Virus record (IMG/VR): IMGVR_UViG_3300006947_000074 | Coordinates: 1 to 25,962 of that record | DNA from: a virus | Length of the DNA stretch: 25,962 nt | Strand: one strand, 5' to 3' | Part shown: piece by piece, positions 6,267 through 14,646 of the stretch | Numbering within the stretch: position 1 is the first letter of the stretch | Layout of the letters: every line of letters begins with the position of its first letter | Translations under genes and position numbers: made by a program | The notes under the pieces: model-generated | Databases searched by the model: none | Seen by the model: the letters and a program-made list of their open reading frames with translations, nothing else | Told to the model about the DNA's origin: nothing

Positions 6267-7298
6267 TTAATATTTAGGTGTTGTTTTGCGAATTGCAGAG
6301 AGGTAACCTTCCATTACAGATGATACTTCGACTTCTTGATCAGCATCTTCTACAATTTGTTCTACTTCTTCGCTATTAGCGATTTCTTTGGTGAAGTACG
6401 ACTCTACAACAGTCTTAACTTTGGCAGCGAAAGAATCTTCGTCTTCAAAATCAATACTCTCTACGAGTGACTTCAATTTAACTACTTGAGTCTCTGCAAG
6501 GTCACGAGACGCTTCACGGATTACTGTGTCACGCTTGTATACTTCCAGTTCCTCAGTTGTATTAATAACTTTCTGAGTTGTTTCATTGAGAGTTTTCTCA
6601 AGTTGTTCAACAGATTCAGCAAGTTCGTCAACTAGGTCAACTTTGGATTGAGGTACGTCAATGTAAGACTCAGTAAATAAGTCCTTCATCTTGTCCATGA
6701 AAGTCTCGGCAATTTCAGTACGGAGACCGTTCTGGATTGCAATTTGATTTTCTTCCATCCAAGATTCAACTACATAGTTCAGGTAGCTGTCTACTTTCTC
6801 TACAAGGTCTGCTTTAGTAGAAGATACTTCTTCTGCCAACTCTTCCTTGTACTGCGCTTCTATACGGTCTACTTCTTCAGACAGTTTAGATTTTACAGCT
6901 GATTCAAAGATTATTGCGGTTTTAGCTTTAAACTCATCACTGAGTGTTGCTTCAGACTCGACTAGTGCGTCTAATTCAGCAGCAGTGTCAATCCGTGTTT
7001 CCACGATTGCATCCACATTATCCATATCTACTGATTCGTTTTTGTTATAACTTGCATACATGCTTTGCATGTCTAATTTAGACATCCCCAACATTTTGTT
7101 AGTCATAGCACTAATCATACCCGCTTTGGTCTTTGGAACCGGAGCTTTCTTTGTAGCTTTCGCTGCTTTGTCTATAGACGCAATTGATTCTTCTTCGTCT
7201 GTAGCATTAGCATCGACTGCTGCTTCTTCGAGAGTTTCTTCCACGATACCGTTAATATCATCGCGGAGTTCAATCTCTGAGTTACTTAGTTCAGTCAT
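6267..7298 (-). CDS. 22: prohead core scaffolding protein gp22
   Basis: A 343-residue, strongly acidic, almost wholly helical protein with long Glu/Lys heptad-like stretches (about residues 100-260). The N-terminus is Glu/Asp-rich (EIELRDDINGIVEETLEEAA), followed by the basic linker KATKKAPVPKTKAGMISAM. Position between protease gp21 and capsid gp23, composition and the GMISAMTNKMLGMSK region are those of T4 gp22, the main internal scaffold that gp21 degrades during head maturation. It is longer than the T4 protein (269 aa). An AAGGAG RBS stands seven bases before ATG 7298. The C-terminal SSVMEGYLSAIRK motif is typical of marine gp22 homologues. Confidence 0.93.
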   Translation of the reverse strand: MTELSNSEIELRDDINGIVEETLEEAAVDANATDEEESIASIDKAAKATKKAPVPKTKAGMISAMTNKMLGMSKLDMQSMYASYNKNESVDMDNVDAIVETRIDTAAELDALVESEATLSDEFKAKTAIIFESAVKSKLSEEVDRIEAQYKEELAEEVSSTKADLVEKVDSYLNYVVESWMEENQIAIQNGLRTEIAETFMDKMKDLFTESYIDVPQSKVDLVDELAESVEQLEKTLNETTQKVINTTEELEVYKRDTVIREASRDLAETQVVKLKSLVESIDFEDEDSFAAKVKTVVESYFTKEIANSEEVEQIVEDADQEVEVSSVMEGYLSAIRKTTPKY

Positions 7299-7308
7299 GT
7301 TTGACTCC

Positions 7309-7971
7309 TTAAATACTAGATTTAATTAACGAGAGGAAATTTTTGAACTCTCGAACACTTGTCTCATACAAGACAGTTTTCGGAGCAGTTTTAATTTCAG
7401 TCTCCATTTTTTCAATGACTTGAGGGGAAAGAATGCCGTTATTCCAAACCCAATCTACACCTTCCATGATACCATTAACAAAGGCTTCAGGTGCGGAGGG
7501 GTCTTGTACGATGTCAACTGTACTAAGAATGAAGTCGTCTTTAACGACCATTGCGCCATTTCTATTCTCAAGGCTACCCATACCACGAGTTGACACACCT
7601 AGTTGAACACCACCTTCAAGAAGACCTTTTACAATCCTACCCATTGGAGTATCCAATATTTGTGCCTTTCCAACCACATCATTTCCGTTAAACTTCAACT
7701 CGGTGATGAGGTGTGAAACTTTATCCAAGTTAACTGTCGGGCCTTCAGGGTGATTTAACTCACCTACTGCGCGTTTCTTGTTAACCTGTTCTGTAACATA
7801 CTTACCTACTGCCCGTTCCATAATTGCTTTGGGGTAGATACGTCCATTACGATTCTTTGTGTCTGCTTGTGCGAAAACGCCTTCGATCACGTATGATTTC
7901 TCACCGTTCTCTTTCTTCTCTATTAAACATTTTAGAGTGTCGTTTTCTGTAAACTCAGTAATAAGTTTCAT
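7309..7971 (-). CDS. 21: prohead core protease gp21
   Basis: A 220-residue serine protease of the phage prohead protease family (herpesvirus-assemblin-like fold). Visible active-site regions are VGELNHPEGP with His74 and GVSTRGMGS with Ser127. The FAQADTKNRNGRIYP opening and the VDIVQDPSAPEAFV motif are also family hallmarks. It cleaves scaffold and capsid proteins at (I/L)-x-E sites inside the prohead. The start ATG overlaps the upstream gp68-like stop (TAATG), with AAGGA upstream. Length matches T4 gp21 (212 aa). Confidence 0.96.
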   Translation of the reverse strand: MKLITEFTENDTLKCLIEKKENGEKSYVIEGVFAQADTKNRNGRIYPKAIMERAVGKYVTEQVNKKRAVGELNHPEGPTVNLDKVSHLITELKFNGNDVVGKAQILDTPMGRIVKGLLEGGVQLGVSTRGMGSLENRNGAMVVKDDFILSTVDIVQDPSAPEAFVNGIMEGVDWVWNNGILSPQVIEKMETEIKTAPKTVLYETSVREFKNFLSLIKSSI

Positions 7972-8189
7972 TAAGTTAATTCCTTGATTACTTTAGTTGC
8001 AGACTTTTCTGCGTCTTTTTGGGATTTGAAAGCGTCTAGTTTATCACCATCAATATACACCACAAAGGGCAAACTACCCGTGTCCTTAACTATAAGAACA
8101 GGGATACCATTTATTTTCTTTTTTAAGACCACGTCACCTTTCGGTTGTTTGGTCTTTAATTCTAATAGAATTGTTTTATAAGATTTCAT
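7971..8189 (-). CDS. 68: prohead core protein gp68-like (72 aa)
   Basis: A small basic protein in the exact T4 position of gene 68, between the acidic gp67-like protein and protease gp21, overlapping gp21 by one base. Residues 1-15 (MKSYKTILLELKTKQ) resemble the start of gp68-type core proteins. The rest (LKKKINGIPVLIVKDTG, FVVYIDGDKLDAF, then a Lys-rich helix) looks like a small alpha/beta domain. It is about half the length of T4 gp68, so the name rests mainly on synteny. There is no Shine-Dalgarno sequence: a late promoter (8195-8202) would start transcription almost at the ATG, suggesting a leaderless or near-leaderless message. Confidence 0.6.
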   Translation of the reverse strand: MKSYKTILLELKTKQPKGDVVLKKKINGIPVLIVKDTGSLPFVVYIDGDKLDAFKSQKDAEKSATKVIKELT

Positions 8190-8194
8190 AGTAT

Positions 8195-8202
8195 TATTTA
8201 TA
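8195..8202 (-). promoter_or_regulatory. T4-type late promoter (TATAAATA) before gp68/gp21
   Basis: The minus strand reads TATAAATA, ending six bases before the ATG at 8189. Late transcription normally starts about six to seven bases after this element, so the RNA would begin at or next to the start codon. It would feed gp68, gp21, gp22 and gp23. Confidence 0.65.
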
Positions 8203-8225
8203 AGAATTAGAATTTATAAACTGAA

Positions 8226-8525
8226 TTAATCTTCGTCTTCATCGTCTAGTTCAGCAATAACTTCTTCTTCTTCGTCTTCCTCTTCGTCTTCCTCTTCGAT
8301 ATCTATCTCTTCGATATCAGAGTCATCCTCGACTTCATCGTCATTAAACATAGCTTGTGCAACTGCAATACGTTGTGCTTCCAGTGCGTCAGCCATCTTA
8401 CTTTGGATAAGACTTTGGAACGATCCCTCAGCGTTGTTTAGTTCGCCATCGGTGATGTTATTAATCAGTTCCTGTACCGCAGATACTTCTACTACTTCAC
8501 CTTCTGAATTTTCTACTTCACTCAT
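8226..8525 (-). CDS. 67: acidic prohead core protein gp67-like (99 aa)
   Basis: A 99-residue protein whose last 38 residues are almost entirely Asp/Glu (DDEVEDDSDIEEIDIEEEDE and onward). T4 gp67, the precursor of internal peptides, is similarly small and acidic and lies directly after portal gene 20, as here. The N-terminal half is a helix-forming segment (VSAVQELINNITDG, SLIQSKMADALEAQ). Its ATG overlaps the TGA stop of gp20, with GAGGAAG as RBS. It probably forms part of the prohead core around the portal and is cut by gp21. Confidence 0.78.
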   Translation of the reverse strand: MSEVENSEGEVVEVSAVQELINNITDGELNNAEGSFQSLIQSKMADALEAQRIAVAQAMFNDDEVEDDSDIEEIDIEEEDEEEDEEEEVIAELDDEDED

Positions 8526-10033
8526 TCTACTTCCTCATCGTCTTCGTCTACGGTTGCGTTCTCACCTTCGACTTGTTTTTTCATTTCTTCAATGTCTTCG
8601 TCAGACATCATCATTACGTTCTTCATTGCCCACTCACGTGAGAAATACTCACCCACATACTGAGATACTTGGTCAAGGGTCTGTAGTCTGTTCTGTAACA
8701 GTTCCGCATCCTTCAACTCAGTAAAGTGGTTGTCTCTCTGGAAGTCTACTGTGATAAAACTCTTCCACTCAGCCCAGTCCTGTTCAGTGATAACACCTTT
8801 CAGTATGAGTTGTTTCTTGAGTATAGCAGTAAACAATGTAGAGAAACGTCTACGTAGACGGTCAATAAACTTCTAGAACTTAACTTCGTCCCGTCCGATT
8901 TCAGTTGAACGACCTAACGTAAATTGTGCTTCCTGTTCCAAACGAGACACAGGTACGTTCAATGAACGATACAATCTCTTCTGGAAATAGATAATATCAT
9001 CAATCTGTCCGAGGTTCTCACCGCCAGGCAGTGTACTAATCTCAGTACCACGACCACCTTCTCTACGTGGTAACCAGAAGTCTTCCAACATAGACATATG
9101 TTTACGGTCATCTTTCAACTGACCAGTGTTCGAATCGTAAACAATCTTATTACGATAACGAGACATGATGTCTTTCATATATGCTTCTGATTTATTACGA
9201 GGCATATTACCTACGTCAATATAGAAGATACGTCTTTCGGGTGCACGTGCGAGACGATAGATAACAAGACTGTCTTCCATCATACGCAGTTGATTAATTG
9301 GTTTCAGTGCTTTATGTAGGTATGAAACAACTTGTTTCTTACTAGGGTCTAATAGACCACTTGATACATAGGAAACACTATCTGGAGAAAGTCTTATGCC
9401 CTGTTGGGTTCCCGCTTTCTCTTGATAGATGTAAAACTCGTTGACTTCTTTGACTATTTTTGCACCAGTCTGTTGATCTTTGTCGTGTTTTACTTCTTTA
9501 ACTTTACGAATCTTTGCAGCATCAATTGTTCTGATCTCTTGAATGCCAGCTTTAAGATTGGATTCATTGACTACGAGGTGGTGGTATACACGACCATCTA
9601 CATAGAATGAACGGAATATGTCATGACCCAGTTCTCCAAAATTCAACATACTATAGATGTTCTTGAACTCTTCGGTCATTTGTTTTTTGATGTTGTTGGG
9701 TGCTTCTACCTTATCCAGATTGAGTTCGCAAGACATATCCTGTTCTGAACCAACGATGGATTCATTAACAATGTCTTCGATTGCGGCATCTACTTCTGGG
9801 TGTGTTGCAACTCCACGATACTTGATAATAAGCTGTTGATTGTCCTTTGCCTTATTACCTTCCATGTCAATGTATTGACCATAGTGAGAACCAGACGCAG
9901 TAACGTACCCCGCACCATCATCATCGGTGGGAGCAACAATAGACTTTAACTTGTCTTTTTCTTTCTCTGGTTTTTCCTGACGTTTCAGTTCAAACCCAAA
10001 GAGTTTTATGCCGTTATTGTCTGACTCTGCCAT
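8522..10033 (-). CDS. 20: portal protein gp20, interrupted by one in-frame TAG
   Basis: Read as one frame this is a 504-codon gene, close to T4 gp20 (524 aa). Codon 387 (8873-8875) is TAG. The upstream part (386 codons) contains the portal hallmarks: VDAAIEDIVNESIV, EDSLVIYRLARAPERRIFYI, DVGNMPRNKSEAYM and LEDFWLPRREGGRGTEISTL. It ends RSTEIGRDEVKF. After the TAG the same frame continues KFIDRLRRRFSTLFTAILKK, LILKGVITEQDW and an acidic tail, which is the expected C-terminal third of gp20, with no frame change. No RBS-supported restart is visible after the stop. The protein forms the dodecameric head-tail vertex and nucleates head assembly. It is therefore essential, so either the TAG is read through or this copy carries a mutation or error. 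It ends in TGA, overlapping gp67. Confidence 0.93.
8873..8875 (-). other. in-frame amber codon inside gp20
   Basis: TAG in the context TTC TAG AAG between Asp-Glu-Val-Lys-Phe and Lys-Phe-Ile-Asp. One transition from CAG would give Gln. Translation on either side is clearly portal protein. Confidence 0.9.
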
Positions 10034-10064
10034 ATGTACTTATCTCTCTCAATGCTCTTATAAT

Positions 10065-10094
10065 AAAGGGGTAGAGTTTATTCCCTACCCCTTT
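10065..10094 (-). terminator. hairpin between gp19 and gp20, probable weak terminator
   Basis: AAAGGGGTAG (10065-10074) pairs with CTACCCCTTT (10085-10094) around a 10-base loop. It lies in the 85-base gap after the gp19 stop. The following minus-strand sequence is only moderately T-rich (ATTATAAGAG), so it may be an attenuator or an mRNA-stabilising stem rather than a full stop. Confidence 0.55.
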
Positions 10095-10118
10095 ACTTAT
10101 AACTAGTTTAACTATGGA

Positions 10119-10646
10119 TTAACTAGTGGTGTCACTTTCCCAATACTGAATTTGGAAGTCTACAGTAAACTCTTCGATAGCATCGTTGGTTTCGTAACTA
10201 ACGGCAATCTCACTGACGGTAGTAGGGAAACATCCACGGAAGTTATAAGTTTTTATTGTAGAACCATCACGGTCAAGTTGTTCAATGATCAGGTCTGCTT
10301 GATAATCGGTAGGATTATTCAAACCAGTATTTATCTGGTGACCATTCATACCATTCATCCAACGTTCCATAGCATTACGGATTGCGAAATCGGTATCATT
10401 GATAATTGTTACTGTCCAAGGTGCAAATATACGGTCACCCGCCATTTTTAATTGACGACCTCTGAACGGAACTTCGAACACTCCCATTTCTGAAGCAGGT
10501 AACGCTGCCGTCTTACACAAGAAGGATGTAAGTTCTACGTCTCCCCCCGCATAGCCAGGAAAGTTGATGGTTGCTTTGAAGAGGTTGGGACGTGCGCCCC
10601 CGCCTCTTAGTTTTGATTTAAAATCGTCTACGCCTAAAATTGCCAT
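10119..10646 (-). CDS. 19: tail tube protein gp19
   Basis: A 175-residue T4 gp19 family protein (T4: 163 aa). Diagnostic stretches are RPNLFKATINFPGY near the N-terminus, LCKTAALPASEMGVFEVPFRGRQLKMAGDR, a WTVTIINDTDFAIRNAMERW segment and the ending FTVDFQIQYWE. It polymerises into the hexameric inner tube through which DNA passes and is the partner of sheath gp18, encoded 13 bases upstream. The RBS is AAGGAG before ATG 10646. A hairpin follows the stop. Confidence 0.96.
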   Translation of the reverse strand: MAILGVDDFKSKLRGGGARPNLFKATINFPGYAGGDVELTSFLCKTAALPASEMGVFEVPFRGRQLKMAGDRIFAPWTVTIINDTDFAIRNAMERWMNGMNGHQINTGLNNPTDYQADLIIEQLDRDGSTIKTYNFRGCFPTTVSEIAVSYETNDAIEEFTVDFQIQYWESDTTS

Positions 10647-10659
10647 TTCTCAATACTCC

Positions 10660-12513
10660 TTATACTGTGCCAACTATTTCTTCAAACTCGACACCAGTTC
10701 TAACTGCAACAAAATTCAATGTTACGTAGTTAATAGAACGAGCGGGTTTGATGAAGATAGAAGCTATGAATTCATTACGTGCGGTAACTGCTGGAGTGTT
10801 GTTCGTCTCGTCACAGATTACTCGGAAGTCCGTGATACCACGTCTACCTTGAATCTCACGAAGGAACGGTTCAACGATGTTAACAAACTCAGCACGAGTA
10901 AACTCGTCATTGAATTCAAACATTACGTTGCGACCAGCAATTGCAATTGCACGTTCTATTCCTAGGAACAATCTACGAACGTTAATGCGATCAAACGCAC
11001 TTGGACGTGACATATTTGTCTTATCACCGAAGAGCATAACACCTTCGCCTGGGATATTTGCGATTGGGTTAATACCAACCTTGTACAATGCATCTCTTTC
11101 TGCTTTAGTCGGAGATACTACGATGTCGGTAATACCAAGGTAACGACCACGTCTAGAACCAGCAGGACTGAACCAAGGTGCAGCGACTAAGTCGGTTGCA
11201 GCCATAAGACCAGCAGTGGAAGATGCAGCAGGAATCTTAATATACTTATCATTGTACTTATCAAATACTTTGATGTAGTTGTTATCTTGTATAGCGTAAG
11301 ATGACTTAGTGTATAGGTTACCGTTAGTAAGGATAGCAGCGTTAGTACCAGTAGTGACTACAGAAGTACGAGAAGGTGATGCAACAGCAACACAATCCTT
11401 ACGTAGTTCAGCAGTAGCGATTAGGTCATTTACGACAGTAGTAGCCGATGCATCGGAGATTGATTCGGGTGCAATTAAGAAGTCAACTTCGATGTTGTCA
11501 ACGTCTTCGAACTTGTTGTATCCACGAAGAACGTCATCAGTTCCAAGGGAAGCAGAAGTGATACCACTGTTGAACGACCATGTGCTTTGAGCACTGTCGA
11601 AACTACGACCATTAAATGCGGCACCATTCATTGCTGGGGTACTAAGGGTTGCGAAGTCTGCGGTAGATACGGCAGAGGTGCCCCAATTACCAACTCCATT
11701 ACGGGCTGTTACTGCCGCGGCATTACCTGCACCAACGAAATCGTTTGATGCACCATTAGAGTCTGCGTGGAATGCACCTGCATAAATCCAAGCGGAACGA
11801 TCCTTTAGAACGTCTACATAGTAGTTTGATGTTCCGTCAGGAGATTTTGCGTTGGAAGCAACAGATAGGTACGGGAACGTCTCAAGGACAGTTCCAGCAG
11901 TTCCAGAGATGTCACCAGTTTCGTCAATAACCGCAATGTGGATTTCATCGTTCAGTGCGCCAATACTAGTAGTGAAAGGAGATGTACCAGTTGGGCCATC
12001 GAACGAACCTTTATAAGCCCAACCATCGAAGATAGTCTTAGCTCTGGCAGTGTTACTACTACCTGCCGTATCTACTCCTATAAGAGAAACTTTAAGAGAG
12101 TTACCTAGTGCGCCAGGATATTTCGCAATAAAAGCACCATCAGAACTATCTATAGATAGTGCGTCAAGTGCGTCTCGGTTATTGACCGTCTGTGCGGTCA
12201 ACGAGCCAAGACTAGCGTTGTTCGCAACAGCGTTAACGCCGTCACTGTCCTGTTCACGTACTACGTACATTGAATTGGAGTATCTTAAAAAATATGCAGC
12301 AGAGTGAAAATCTACCGAGTTTGCGTCAGTTGGTGCGCTGAATGTGCTTACTAAACCAGTCTCATCCGAGATTAGTGTTGCAACACCTACAGGGCCCCAT
12401 CCGAAATTTCCTACGATTGCACCAGTAGAGGTTTGAACATTGGGGACTACGCCCGTCAGGTCAATTTCCTTTACGGTTACCGCAGGAGAAGCAGAGGGTG
12501 TAAAAAGAGCCAT
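10660..12513 (-). CDS. 18: contractile tail sheath protein gp18
   Basis: A 617-residue sheath protein (T4: 659 aa). The N-terminus ALFTPSASPAVTVKEIDLTG followed by TGAIVGNFGWGPVGV is the conserved sheath opening. The C-terminal third (residues about 450-617) holds the classic sheath signatures: WFSPAGSRRGRYLGI, GINPIANIPGEGVMLFGDKT, INVRRLFLGIERAI and FEFNDEFTRAEFVNIVEPFL. The middle part is a variable Ala/Ser/Thr/Asp-rich surface domain. It polymerises around gp19 and contracts at infection. The RBS is AAAGGA before ATG 12513. A late promoter lies 88 bases upstream. Confidence 0.96.
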   Translation of the reverse strand: MALFTPSASPAVTVKEIDLTGVVPNVQTSTGAIVGNFGWGPVGVATLISDETGLVSTFSAPTDANSVDFHSAAYFLRYSNSMYVVREQDSDGVNAVANNASLGSLTAQTVNNRDALDALSIDSSDGAFIAKYPGALGNSLKVSLIGVDTAGSSNTARAKTIFDGWAYKGSFDGPTGTSPFTTSIGALNDEIHIAVIDETGDISGTAGTVLETFPYLSVASNAKSPDGTSNYYVDVLKDRSAWIYAGAFHADSNGASNDFVGAGNAAAVTARNGVGNWGTSAVSTADFATLSTPAMNGAAFNGRSFDSAQSTWSFNSGITSASLGTDDVLRGYNKFEDVDNIEVDFLIAPESISDASATTVVNDLIATAELRKDCVAVASPSRTSVVTTGTNAAILTNGNLYTKSSYAIQDNNYIKVFDKYNDKYIKIPAASSTAGLMAATDLVAAPWFSPAGSRRGRYLGITDIVVSPTKAERDALYKVGINPIANIPGEGVMLFGDKTNMSRPSAFDRINVRRLFLGIERAIAIAGRNVMFEFNDEFTRAEFVNIVEPFLREIQGRRGITDFRVICDETNNTPAVTARNEFIASIFIKPARSINYVTLNFVAVRTGVEFEEIVGTV

Positions 12514-12600
12514 AACTTTATCCTTTCGTTTTTTATCTAATTATAAGTTAACATAATACGGTGCGAACACCGTCATTATTAACGGTAGTTTCAATACATT

Positions 12601-12608
12601 TATTTATA
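12601..12608 (-). promoter_or_regulatory. T4-type late promoter (TATAAATA) for gp18
   Basis: An exact TATAAATA on the minus strand, 88 bases before the gp18 ATG and downstream of the terminase gene. It should drive gp18 and gp19. Confidence 0.78.
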
Positions 12609-12632
12609 AGAATTGTTATTTAAAGAAAGTGC

Positions 12633-12661
12633 TTGACAAATTGTGTAAAATAGTGTATAAT
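12633..12661 (+). promoter_or_regulatory. perfect-consensus sigma70 promoter, antisense to terminase
   Basis: TTGACA (12633-12638), 17-base spacer, TATAAT (12656-12661), an exact consensus on the plus strand. All genes for several kilobases on both sides are on the minus strand, so the transcript would run antisense into the 3' part of gp17. No RBS-supported plus-strand gene follows. The first ATG (12719) opens only a five-codon frame. Confidence 0.75.
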
Positions 12662-12667
12662 CCTAGC

Positions 12668-12688
12668 TGTTCAGGGGAAAGCTGAATA
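12668..12688 (+). ncRNA. possible small or antisense RNA beginning with a 5' stem-loop
   Basis: TGTTCAG (12668-12674) pairs with CTGAATA (12682-12688, one G-U pair) around loop GGGAAAG. It starts about seven bases after the -10 box of the promoter at 12633-12661, that is, at the predicted transcript 5' end. The 3' end is unknown because no plus-strand terminator is evident nearby. Only the 5' stem-loop is annotated. Confidence 0.35.
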
Positions 12689-12695
12689 CCCTTAG

Positions 12696-14300
12696 TTACC
12701 ACTGAGTTCCAGCTTCGAATGTGTGCCATCCTCTAGATGTGTCTTCGTCATCAATAACATCATCTAATCCATTATCAATGAAACCAACTGGTGGTACGTC
12801 ATCGTCAATCTCTTTCATCTTCCTCGCAAACATCATCTCTTTAAGATTGATATCTGTCATGTCAGCAAAGAACTGTGACGTTACGAAGTATCCGAACATA
12901 ACAAGATTCATCATCAGGTCATCGTGGTTACCATCAGATGCTTCGTATGACTGACCTCTTGAAGTAAAGGTTGATATCTCCATGATGGTATTCTCATCAA
13001 CGATACTCAACTTCTTCTCTTCTAGTATATCCTTGATAGAAGAACAACCAAGTCTCTTGGTCTTCCTATTTATCTCTATGCCAATTCGGTCTGCCTTGAC
13101 TGCAGACTCCATATGAAGGTTCTCATACTCTAGGTCTTGATACAGTCCATTACACACAACCGTACCTTGGTCGTTTGATTCAACAACAACATATGCCTCA
13201 TTGTAGAAATTTGCATACTTATATATAATATTAGGAAAGAGTAATGGAGAAATAGTATTATTGCGATAGACAGCAACCTGTTTGAAAGGTCTTGTGCTAA
13301 TGTCGATTACGTTAAACGTAGAATAATCTTGACCTCTTCCTTTTGATACGTCCACACACATAACATATTCGTGTTCTTGTTCTGGATTGTCATATATTAA
13401 AAAGTCACCCCCTTCACGATGAGACGAAGGGTTTGATGCACGAAACCCCAATAGTGTCTCGGCATTAATTAGGGTGTCACCTGTTCCAAAGAAAGTATTG
13501 CCAAATTCTTGGTCAAACTGTAATAGGGATGTATTACCTATCGTCTGTTTCTTCCATGCCTCGTCTCGGCCCGGCACATCATACCAGTTCACTGTAAACG
13601 GAATGAAGTCATTTACCTTCTGTACCGCACCTTCCCATATCTTATGGAACGTATTACCGATGCCATTTGCGGTAGATGTAATGATAACCTTAGTATCTTT
13701 ACCCGCAGAGATTACCGGATAGGTAGATGTGTAGAACTCATTTGCACGTTCAACAAACGCAAACTCATCTAGGAACAATAGGTTAACCGACATACCACGA
13801 ATAGAACTACCAGAGGTAGATGCGGCAATGATACGTGAGTTGTTACTGAATTCGATAGAACCCTTGTTGAGTGCCTTAGTTCCTGGCTGAAGGAAGAACG
13901 GAAGGTTCTCCAACATGAGTGTGACACGACCCAACATCTCCCTTGCAGTAGAACCTTTATTCGCAAGTACAGCAATGACCTTCTCACTGTGGAAGACCGC
14001 AAACCAGAGTATGTAACCAACCGAACTGATTGATTTACCTGACTGTCTACACGCAAGTACGATAGAGAATCGGTTGTTATTGAAGTGGTCAAACATAGTC
14101 TCTTGATATGGATACAAGTCAAACGGCACTAACCCGTCATCCAGAGAGATTACTTTTAGATAATTCTTACAGAAGTATACAGGGTCACTCGAACACTTTA
14201 AGTATTCTTTGATTTCCCATTCGGTAAAACTATGTTGAACTCCATCACGCTTAACATTAATGTTACCTAGATAGGATTCATTCCTGTTCGGGTTCGACAT
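12696..14300 (-). CDS. 17: large terminase subunit gp17
   Basis: A 534-residue packaging motor (T4: 610 aa). ATPase domain: an adenine-binding PYQ motif (YPYQ, residues 63-66), Walker A CRQSGKS (84-90, K89), Walker B LLFLDEFAF with D178 and catalytic E179, and coupling motif ITSTANG (207-213). RNase H-like nuclease domain: D317 in MCVDVSKGRG, E374 in VVVESND and D460/D461 in NHDDLMMN, the three acidic metal ligands. It pumps DNA into the prohead through portal gp20 and cuts the concatemer. The ATG at 14300 lies inside the end of gp16 (23-base overlap) with no strong RBS, suggesting translational coupling. It ends in TAA. Confidence 0.97.
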   Translation of the reverse strand: MSNPNRNESYLGNINVKRDGVQHSFTEWEIKEYLKCSSDPVYFCKNYLKVISLDDGLVPFDLYPYQETMFDHFNNNRFSIVLACRQSGKSISSVGYILWFAVFHSEKVIAVLANKGSTAREMLGRVTLMLENLPFFLQPGTKALNKGSIEFSNNSRIIAASTSGSSIRGMSVNLLFLDEFAFVERANEFYTSTYPVISAGKDTKVIITSTANGIGNTFHKIWEGAVQKVNDFIPFTVNWYDVPGRDEAWKKQTIGNTSLLQFDQEFGNTFFGTGDTLINAETLLGFRASNPSSHREGGDFLIYDNPEQEHEYVMCVDVSKGRGQDYSTFNVIDISTRPFKQVAVYRNNTISPLLFPNIIYKYANFYNEAYVVVESNDQGTVVCNGLYQDLEYENLHMESAVKADRIGIEINRKTKRLGCSSIKDILEEKKLSIVDENTIMEISTFTSRGQSYEASDGNHDDLMMNLVMFGYFVTSQFFADMTDINLKEMMFARKMKEIDDDVPPVGFIDNGLDDVIDDEDTSRGWHTFEAGTQW

Positions 14301-14643
14301 CTATTATGGTATCCACTTGTTTTTCATTCTGTATAAGACGTTGTAGGTCTGTAGTAGTTCCTACGAACAGGTTATTGGTAGTTGTACCACCAATTTGTTT
14401 GGGTTCATCGGTCTGGTTGATTTCCTTGTGTTTCTTATTCAAGTCCATCAGTTTGTCAGTGACATCTGCCATGTTCTTCATCATACCAGATAGTACTTCA
14501 AAAGCACGGGGGTGTTCACTCTCACGTGCCACCTCAATCATCAACTCCATACTCTCCTTACCCTTCTCGATTATATCGTGATAGGTTTCACGGGAGGTAG
14601 TATAGTCATCTTTGATATTCTTATCGTTACTTGTATCACTCAT
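14278..14643 (-). CDS. 16: small terminase subunit gp16
   Basis: A 121-residue, mostly helical protein directly upstream of gp17, as in T4 (gp16, 164 aa). The central helices (YHDIIEKGKESMELMIEVAR, PRAFEVLSGMMKNMADVTDK, LMDLNKKHKEI) match the coiled-coil oligomerisation region of T4-family small terminases. The Asp/Asn-rich N-terminus and the acidic C-terminal tail (TIIDVEPEQE) are short. It forms a ring that recognises or regulates DNA entry and stimulates the gp17 ATPase. It starts four bases after the gp15 stop and ends in TGA inside gp17. Confidence 0.9.
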   Translation of the reverse strand: MSDTSNDKNIKDDYTTSRETYHDIIEKGKESMELMIEVARESEHPRAFEVLSGMMKNMADVTDKLMDLNKKHKEINQTDEPKQIGGTTTNNLFVGTTTDLQRLIQNEKQVDTIIDVEPEQE

Positions 14644-14646
14644 ATA

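Larger units (their letters stand above)
12514..12695. other. non-coding gap between gp17 and gp18 with opposed promoters
   Basis: This 182-base gap holds a minus-strand late promoter for gp18 (12601-12608), a plus-strand sigma70 promoter facing gp17 (12633-12661), and a stem-loop at the predicted start of that plus-strand RNA (12668-12688). I see no gene with a convincing RBS on either strand. Confidence 0.7.

Noticed and set aside
12719-12954. Possible plus-strand gene after the antisense promoter
   Set aside because: The ATG at 12719 ends after five codons, and the longer frame from 12721 starts at GTG without an RBS. It mirrors the gp17 C-terminus.
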